From assembly GCA_020796225.1 (NCBI GenBank), contig CM036755.1, positions 64,486,049-64,550,048 on the forward strand: a stretch of DNA of 64,000 nucleotides, given 5' to 3'. A model generated the notes under the pieces. It was not told the origin of the DNA and did not search any database. It saw nothing but the letters and a program-made list of their open reading frames with translations. Below are positions 53,301 to 63,300 of this stretch, piece by piece. Position 1 is the stretch's first letter, and the number at the start of each line of letters is the position of its first letter. The stretch is from Arion vulgaris. Its lineage: Eukaryota > Mollusca > Gastropoda > Stylommatophora > Arionidae. The translations under genes were made by a program, and so were the position numbers.

Positions 53301-56300
53301 CTGGAAAGTGAAAATAGGGGGGTCAAGCTGGAGATAGAGAGAATCATTACAGTGGAAGAAGAGAGAATCGTTACAGTGGAAGAAGAGAGAATCATTACAG
53401 TGGAAGAAGAGATAGAGAGAATCATTACAGTGGAAGAAGAGAGAATCGTTACAGTGGAAGAAGAGAGAATCATTACAGTGGAAGAAGAGAGAGAGAGAAT
53501 CGTTACAGTGGAAGAAGAGAGAATCGTTACAGTGGAAGAAGAGAGAATCGTTACAGTGGAAGAAGAGAGAATTGTTACAGTGGAAGAAGAGAGAATTGTT
53601 ACAGTGGAAGAAGAGAGAGAGAGAATCGTTACAGTGGAAGAAGAGAGAGAGAATCGTTACAGTGGAAGAAGAGAGAACCGTTACAGTGGAAGAAGAGAGA
53701 ATCGTTACAGTGGAAGAAGAGAGAATTGTTACAGTGGAAGAAGAGAGAATCGTTACAGTGGAAGAAGAGAGAATCGTTACAGTGGAAGAAGAGAGAATCG
53801 TTACAGTGGAAGAAGAGAGAATTGTTACAGTGGAAGGAAGAGAGAGAATCGTTACAGTTGAAGAGAGAGAGAGAGAATCGTTACAGTGGAAGAAGAGAGA
53901 ATTGTTACAGTGGAAGAAGAGAGAGAGAGAATCGTTACAGTTGAAGAAGAGAGAGAGAGAGAATCGTTACAGTGGAAGAAGAGAGAGAGAGAGAATCGTT
54001 ACAGTGGAAGAAGAGAGAGAGAGAATCGTTACAGTGGAAGAAGAGAGAATCGTTACATTGGAAGAAGAGAGAATCGTTACATTGGAAGAAGAGAGAATTG
54101 TTACAGTGGAAGAAGAGAGAGAGAATCGTTACAGTTGAAGAAGAGAAGAGAGAATCGTTACAGAGGAAGAAGAGAGAGATAGAATCGTTACAGTGGAAGA
54201 AGAGAGAATCGTTACAGTGGAAGAAGAGAGAGAGAGAATCGTTACAGTGGAAGAAGAGAGAATCGTTACATTGGAAGAAGAGAGAATCGTTACATTGGAA
54301 GAAGAGAGAATCATTACAGTGGAAGAAGAGAGAGAGAGAATCGTTACAGTGGAAGAAGAGAGAATTATTACAGTGGAAGAAGAGAGAATTATTACAGTGG
54401 AAGAAGAGAGAATTGTTACAGGGAAAGAGAGAGAGAATCGTTACAGTGGAAGAGAGAGAGAGAGAATCGTTACAGTGGAAGAAGAAGAACCGTTACAGGA
54501 GAAGAGAGAATCGTTACAGTGGAAGAAGAGAGAATTGTTACAGTGGAAGAAGAGAGAATCGTTACAGTGGAAGAAGAGAGAATCGTTACAGTGGAAGAAG
54601 AGAGAATCGTTACAGTGGAAGAAGAGAGAATTGTTACAGTGGAAGAAGAGAGAGAGAGAATCGTTACAGTTGAAGAAGAGAGAGAGAGAATCGTTACAGT
54701 GGAAGAAGAGAGAATTGTTACAGTGGAAGAAGAGAGAGAGAGAATCGTTACAGTTGAAGAAGAGAGAGAGAGAGAATCGTTACAGTGGAAGAAGAGAGAG
54801 AGAGAATCGTTACAGTGGAAGAAGAGAGAGAGAGAATCGTTACAGTGGAAGAAGAGAGAATCGTTACATTGGAAGAAGAGAGAATCGTTACATTGGAAGA
54901 AGAGAGAATTGTTACAGTGGAAGAAGAGAGAGAGAATCGTTACAGTTGAAGAAGAGAGAGAGAGAATCGTTACAGAGGAAGAAGAGAGAGATAGAATCGT
55001 TACAGTGGAAGAAGAGAGAGAGAGAATCGTTACAGTGGAAGAAGAGAGAGAGAGAGAATCGTTACAGTGGAAGAAGAGAGAATCGTTACATTGGAAGAAG
55101 AGAGAATCGTTACATTGGAAGAAGAGAGAATCATTACAGTGGAAGAAGAGAGAGAGAATCGTTACAGTGGAAGAAGAGAGAATTATTACAGTGGAAGAAG
55201 AGAGAATTATTACAGCGGAAGAAGAGATAATTGTTACAGTGGAAGAAGAGAGAGAGAAAAAGATAATCGTTACAGTGGAAGAAGAGAGAGAGAGAAAGAG
55301 AGAATCATTACAGTGGAAGAAGAGAGAGAGAGAGAGAAAGAGAGAATCATTACAGTGGAAGAAGAGAGAGATAGAGAGAATCGTTACAGTGGAAGAAGAG
55401 AGAGATAGTCATTGCAGTGGAAGAAGAGAGAGAGAAAGATCATCACATTGAAAAAAGAGAGAGAGAGAGAAAAAAAACATCATTACACCACAGAGAAAGA
55501 TAAAGAGAAGCTAACGGCAGAAGGCGACAGCGAGCGAGAATAATCACCGCAGTTTAAGCATCAACTGCCACGAGAACCATCGATAATAGTAATCGCCCGA
55601 GGAAGATAGATGGGCTAATGAAAATAATGATGATATTAGCGATGATTGTGAATATAACTCGGTTACATGACTGTTAACTTGGCTGATTGATCGAATTTGT
55701 GATTGAAGCGAAACTAAAGTCAATCGTTATCACCTTTGTCATGTTGGGGGACAGTCTAATTGTAAGGAGAGTCTCGTCTGATAGTGGAATGTGGGAATCA
55801 TAGGATATATATGGGTATTAGAAAGTTCCAGAGAAAAACAAGGAGACAATCAGCTAGAGAAAGTATAATATTAAAATTACATCGGGGACCCATGTCGGTG
55901 CTACGGAGTTCTTGCACTGAAGCTGATATCTTCATATGTAAGAAAGATATCGGAGCACACATGGTTACTCACCGAAGTGCAGTGGTGATGGTTCTATCAA
56001 TCGATCAATCAATAATATCAAAATCACATCGGGGACCCTCGTCGGTGCTACGGAGTTCGTGCACTGCCGCTGAGATATTCATTTGTAAGAATAAGATCGG
56101 AGCACACATGGTTACTCACCGAAGTGCAATGATGATGGTTCAATCAATCAGATTTGACTCCATCTGGCGTCGCCGAGAACGAAATTGGTAACATGCTGCG
56201 CTAGTGGATCCGTGCCGGACTGATCAGGAAAGGCCTTATCCACACTTGTCTATCACACAGGGAATTCAACCCACAACTCTCTTGAGTCCGAGTCGAAAGT

Positions 56301-59300
56301 TCAACCCTTATGCATTACGCTAATCCGTCCCATTGATTATGGTATCATAATCATCAGGTGCCGGCTGGCGTAGGCGCTTATGGATCTCCACAAATCTGTC
56401 TCTGGTGTTTGCTGTGGTCTCAGATGTTGACACTCTTCCGTGTCATGAAGTCAGGCTGTCCAAACTTTTCTCTCTCTGTCTTCATCTGTTTCGTCGTCTC
56501 GAATTTTACCGCTTGTCATAATGTGTTCTAAGCCTCCCCTACTCATTACATGTCCGAAAAATGATGATTGCCTCTTTCATATATTGATAATAAGATTTCT
56601 CTGTGTCTTGATCTCATTCAACACCTCAACATTAGTCATTTTAGCAGTCCATGGAATTCTCATAATTCTTCTGTAAAACCACATCTCTGTGGCCTCCAGA
56701 TATTTTTCTATTTGTTAGTTTACTGTCCATGACTCGCTTCCGTATGTCAATATTGGCTTTGTGTGACATTGAATAACTCTCATTCTGTTATGGTATGAAA
56801 ATCGTGGCATACACTTTGCAGGACATAGCCATCGACCACAGTAAACGAGACGTTGATTTTCTAGGCACCATTTATAGGTTCAGTAGTTTGCTATTGCTTT
56901 CTGAACGGTTTGGTCTATTTTTACCTGTCTTGTAAAAATCCCACGGAAACTAAATTGCTTCCAAACTTGTCCACCGTGTGGTTTGAACCAGGTACGCTTG
57001 GGCTTTTGATCAAGCTCACTACCGCTTGAGTTACAGACGCTCACTGTTATGGTATATAGAGCTCTAATATTATGTTTGAAGGCAGCCTCTTCTACATCAC
57101 TTGAGTTTTTCAACAAGCAGCCGTTTATCTACCTTTGTTCCTGTTTTAGCTTCTTTGTCGTTTTGAGCATATTCTGCTACCATTTTCTCAGTGTCTTTTT
57201 TCAATATAGCTCTGGACTACGTATGGGTCTCTGTGGCTAAGTGGTTAAGCCTTGCCTTGCGTACAGAAGGTCGTGAGTTCGAATCCGGACCGCGTCGTTC
57301 TGTTTACGGGTGCATTTGTTCCAGAGACCTCTAGGATTGTTGCCGGGAGCTACGAAGTTCGTGCTATGTGCAATACTCTCGGCAGATAGCGTGTCTTTTC
57401 TGCGTAGAGGAGCCAAGCCATATGGGACAAATAAAGGTGCAATGAAGTGAATCCTTCGGAGAGAAAGAGAAAGGGAAAAGAGCTCTGGGCTATAATTTTC
57501 CGCAATGTCGTTGATAGTGAATTTATGCACAGTATGTTTACATTTTCATAACAGCTGTTTTTCGCCTAAGCTATTCTACGTCTGGTGGCGTCTGTGGCCT
57601 AGGGGATAGTGACTCGGTCTATTAACCCCGACGTTCTGAGTTCGAATCACGCTGCGGACAGTTTGGTTGCAAATTGTTTCGCGTGGATCTTTACAAAAGG
57701 ACTGTGGTACCACCCTTTCAGAAAACAATGGTAAACTACTGGACGTAAAATGCCTTAAAAATCACAAACAGCGTTAAAACGCTGGGCTTGATTCCTAAAG
57801 TCCAGTAAAGGATATGCGATTAACTTAACGTATTCTACTTCTATTGTCTGTTGCACATCTTCTATCTGATGTTTTAATGTTCCCAGATGTTTAAATCAAT
57901 ATTTATGATGGTTAACTAACTCACTTAGTGGGCGTTTGTAGCTTAAGCGGTAAAACGCTCGATCACAACACAAGCGTACCTGGTTCAAGTTCCACAGTGA
58001 CAGTTTGAAAGCGATTACGTTCCGTGCATTTTCACGAACGGTAAAAATAGACATATGTGTGCTTTTGAATATAAGTGTTACAGAAGAGTCCTTCGTATAT
58101 CATGGACAGAAAAGAGAACAAATAGATTCACCCAGAAAGAACTCAAAATCAAAGAAAACTGGCTGATGCTACAAATAATAAAGAGAAAATTGAGGTATTT
58201 TAGACATAACAAGACAGACACAAAGGGCTGGAGAAGACCATCATGGAAGGAGGTATACCGGCAAAGAGGAGAAGAGGAAAACCACCGAGAAGATGAACAT
58301 GACGGCTGTAAAGTCGGGACATATGGCCTATGAGTGAGAGAGAAACTCCAAAGTATTGTTGTGGTGGCAAAGTTCTGCTCAGGACAAGCTATTTGATGAT
58401 GAGTAAAATAGACATCACCGTTCAGAAAGCAATGGCAAGCTACTGAACGTATAGGTGGGGCCTAGAAAATCAACGACTCGTTTACTATGGTTCATGGTGA
58501 CGTCCTGTAAAGGATATGCCAGGATTTTGAGAAACAGTAAGAACATGTTGGGAGGTCATTTCTATACAGATGAAAACTGTCAAACCATTTTTTTAAGAAC
58601 AAAATAAACTGGTACAGTCATTGATTGAATGATTGATAGGACCATCATCCTTGCACTTTGGTTACTAACCATGTGTGCTACGATTATTTTGTACACATGA
58701 AGTTCTCAGTGGCAGTACACGAACCTGTATCATCAGCGAGGGTTCCTGTGTATTTAGAAGATGGTAAAATATGATGTAAGAATTTGTATTTTTTATCTTT
58801 TTCAATAAATTGTGTCAGGCAGCGTTTTCCAGACTGCTCTTCTCGATTTTGATCTGTCAGTGGTTTTTTTTCGTGCTCTTTTTCTGCGATCAACTTTTGC
58901 TAATCGACTACTCCAGTATGTGTCATAAATAGGGCGGTGTGCTTGAGGTCTTCACTGGTCCCCCATAGTTTGTCTTGTAGGGTTGTTTCTGTTGGCCAGA
59001 TCTCCATTCTCTCGCTACTCAGGCTGGGGCAGTCTTGCAGGATGTGCTCTCGGGACTGCTTAGGTGCTCCACAGGTGCAGGCTGCCGAGTCCCTGAGACC
59101 CATTATGTGGAGGTGTGCTCTAAGACTGCAGTGTCCTGTTCTAAGTCTGAAGACTGTGGTCTGTGCTTTTCTGTTTAGTGTATTTATTCTGTCGTGCTCT
59201 GGGTTGTATCCTCCATTTGTTTTTCTCCAGATCATTTTCCTGGACTGTTTCAGGAAAGTCTTTGCTTTCGTAAAGCTTTGTGTTGGGTAGTGTTATGTAG

Positions 59301-60277
59301 TGTTGGGTAGCGCAACTACATTCCCTTGGATTAAAATTTGTGTGGTATCATCACCCGTGATGGACGAGCATCAGCGTATGTTAGCTCCCGAGACCTTGCG
59401 AGTTTGTCAGCCTTTTCATTTCCTGGTATGCCACAGTGTGCTGGTATCCATGAGGATATTCTTTTTCGTGCTCAACTTGAAAACGGGACCTACGTTTTAT
59501 CATCCGTCTCCGATAGTACTAGGAACTTGATCTCACCTACACTGAGATCAAGAATCTCTGAAAAATATCCCGATGGCTCCACGTGGGAGCGAACCAAGTA
59601 CCTTTGTAACGAGAGATGAGTACCTAACCTCTACACTACAGAGACGCCTTGGTAAAGCCAACCTTCACTAAAGAGATGTTAGAACTATTTTGAAGTAACA
59701 CAACAATTGAAACTGTCAGACTTCCTGTTAGAGATAACATGTTATCTGAATATCTGTTTTTTCCTACTCTATCTTTCAAGTTATTATCTCTATTTGTAAC
59801 ATTTCTTTGTTCTTTATCTATTCAATCTGTATTAAATGTCATGTTTTAATTGTTGTTTTCTGCTTAGTAATTAATTTCATTTCGTGATTTTCAGCTGATA
59901 AGGTTTCCGTTTCTTGTATATAGCGTCTTGTGTGTGTGCGTATATATATATATATAGTGAAACACGTACAAACAAAGTACTATAGTTTTACAAAATACAG
60001 AAACAGTGACGATAAACAGCAACGTTTCGACCAACAAGGCCTTTATCAAGCAAACGAACAAACAGGAGTGACAAATTAAAATGAAACACAAATGGACGAC
60101 CAAATACCAAAGGTATTTAACGTATCTAAGGAAAATAGTCACAAATTAAAATGAAACATGAAATATAATAATAATATATAAAATTAAAATGAAATATAGT
60201 TTCTGTATTTTGTAAAACTATAGTACTTTGTTTGTACGTGTTTCACTATTTACCAAGTTTTACTGCAGTCTTCCCTC

Positions 60278-60341
<64 letters not shown>

Positions 60342-63300
60342 TATAACCTGTCAGGCCCTTGACGCTTAGGAAAGCATTAAATGCGCATCATTCTTTTCTA
60401 TTCTTGACCGTCTACTGTATTGTGTTCCAGCTATGATTCAGTTCTTTCAGTTCTTGTTCTATTGTTCTCCTTCATGTCGCATTGGGTTTTTCATGTTTTC
60501 TTTTACTCTCTGGTGTCCATCTAAGTGCAGTTTTCATGACAGAGTTAGCCTATTGTCTATTCCAAGATAGAAGATGGAATTGGTTGTTCACTCTTGCCGT
60601 TAAGCGTAGGGATGGGAGCTTTAATTTGCGATCTAGGGCTAGATGAGTCAGCCTTGTGTTATATCCGTGTTTATGTAGTGTGGTTTTGAAGAGTTAGTTT
60701 CCATGCGTATCACATGTCCGATCCATCTCCAACATCTCTTATTGACTATGTGCAAGCAGTTCTTGGTTAGAGATAGTATGTGGTCAGAACACGCGTAAAA
60801 TTGTGCAGATAAGTTGTATAGAAGGTGAAGAGTTTGGACATATTATGTTCTGTCATTCTCCAGCATTCTGATACATATAATAAAGTTGGTAGCACACATC
60901 TGCTGTATATATTAATCTTGGTTCTGATGCTGTATTGGGCTGGTTTTGAGACTGTCTGAAGAGACATCATGAAAATCCTGAATATATATGTCTTATGTAA
61001 GATCAGATGTTTCATTTGCTACTGTGGGACACTAGATGGTACTCTCTAAATATTCTTCTTTTCCCTGTTTAACACTTAAGGCTTCTAAAGAGATTTCCAT
61101 TGTTGTCGTTCTGCCACCTTTCTATAATGTGCAGTGATGAAGATCCGACGACTAAATTAAACTAGTTAGTTTGATGTACAGTGATGTCACTCCGATGACT
61201 AAACTAAAACTAAACTAGTTAGTTTGATGTACAGTGATGTCGCTCTGACGACTAAACTAAAACTAAACTAGTTAGTTTGATGTACAGGGATCTCGCTCCG
61301 ACGACTAAACTAAACTATTAACTTATATTGTTTTTTTCTCTCTCCAGACAGAGATTCTGACAGTCTTGTCCCAGCTAATGATAGATCCAGACGAGATTTG
61401 TGGATTCATGTTTGAGGACTGTGGCACCCCTTACAATCCTTTGGGTGGCTGGAATGTGACATTCCCATCCACGCCTCAACCTCCGCCTGTGCAACCTGTT
61501 CTCCCTAAGGTAGTATAACGACAACATTTCTAGTGTATTTGATCTTTATTAACAGATGTTGTTAAATGTGTTTTAGTCCAGTCTTTTTCTCTTAATTACA
61601 GCTGGATTTTTATTAACTAAAATAATCTGTTTTATATCAGCATGCAACAGAATAAGACACCACCTGGACACTAGATTCAAGATAGGCACCAAGACACAGA
61701 GAAAGCGTATCATCAATATAAGAAAGATGCAGTCATCATTTTTCGGAGATGTGATGAGGAGGGAAGGTTTAGAATACATTGTGACAACTGGTAAAATCGA
61801 GGGTAGACAAGACAGAGGAAGACAGAGAGAAAATTGTGAGGAGCATGACTTCATGGTACGGTAGAGTGTTAACATCTGAGATGATAGCAAACGCAAGAGA
61901 CGGAGTTTTGTGGTGATCAATGTTCGCTTACGCCTACCGGCACGGCACCTGATGATGATGACCAATGACCGAATGAGATATCACATTCTCTCTGTCTACC
62001 TGTCAATTGTAATGTCACATTCTCTCTGTCTACATGTCAATTGTCATGTCAAATACTCTCTTCTTGTCAGTTGTCATGTATCATGTCAAATCCTCAATGT
62101 CTACCTGTCAATTGTCATATCAAATCATCTGTCTTCCTGTCAGTTGTCTTGTGCCACCGCCTATTTAGACCTGTTTGCCTATCCCGATGTCTCACATTAC
62201 TCATGTCTATACTTAAGAGCTTTGTGTGGTTTCTATCTCCAGCCTGGTTCTCCAACTCTGCGAGTCTTACACCTGACAGATGTCCATCTTGATCCTGAGT
62301 ACCGGGAAGGAAGTAATGCCAATTGTGGAGAACCACTTTGCTGTAGAGACCCTGATGGTACTCTTGGTAAGTTGTAAAGGTTTTTTTTCTCTCTTCACTC
62401 GAAGCTTTCTTCTCTCTCTCTCTTTCTCAATATCCTCACATCGTTTCATCATCATCATCAGGTGCCGGCTGGGTAGGCGATCATAGATCTCCATAAATCT
62501 CCGTCTCTTGTGTTTGCTATGATCTCAGATGTTGACGCTCTTCCATGCCATGAAGTCATGCTATCCAAAATATTCTCTCTCTGTCTTCCTCTGTCTCGTC
62601 TCCCCTTGATTTTACCAGTTGTCACAATGTGTTCTAAACCTCCCTTTCTCATCACATGTTCGAAAAATGATGACTGCGGCTTTCTTATATTGATGATAAG
62701 CTTTCTCTGTGTCTTGACCTCATTCAACACCTTTACATTAGTCATTTTAGCAGTCCATGGGTTTCTCATCATTCTTCTGTAAAACCACATCTCTATCACA
62801 TCATTTCACTCATGCAAATTTTATCTCACAATCTATAACTATCATGCTCTTGTTTTCTAACTTTTAATTGTCAGCAAATCTCCCTTATTTTCTAATTTTT
62901 AACTCTCAGCAAACCTCTCTCGTTTTCTAACTTTCACAAATCTCTCTCATTTTCTAACTTTCAACTCTCATCATATCTCCCTCATTTTATATTTTCAACT
63001 TGCACTAAATTTTCTCTTATTTTAACATTGAACTTGCATCAAATCTTCCTTATTTTCTAAATTTGAAATCTCACTGCCTGTCTCATTTTCTACCATTGAG
63101 CTCTCACCAAATCTGTTTTTTGGCATACTCCTCACTATAATACTCTAATTCTCCTTTCATATCTTATGTGGTCACTGCTAGATCCAATCACTAAATTACT
63201 AACACTTCTAGTATATCTCATATTGTAAATATGTGATTTAGGTGTATTACTCACAGTTTTCAGACACACACACACACATGCTCATACGTACCCACCCACC

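Larger units (their letters stand above)
50352..61347 (+). other. intron 1 of the phosphodiesterase (about 11 kb)
   Basis: GTAAGT at the left and TTTTTTTCTCTCTCCAG at the right. It splits the saposin domain between cysteines 4 and 5. Most of its length is arrays (21, 30 and 24 bp) and transposon fragments described separately; no additional exon is needed to complete the domain. Confidence 0.85.

Noticed and set aside
53262..55451. Open frames of up to 345 codons with ERIVTVEEE or ESLQWKKR repeats
   Set aside because: Direct translation of the 24-bp purine-rich array inside an intron; several frames are open simultaneously.
57228..57300. tRNA gene with perfect A and B boxes
   Set aside because: The acceptor and T stems do not pair and the same sequence continues into a shared 170-bp body in several copies, so it is a SINE head. 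The same holds for 57585, 32758 and 33610-33885.
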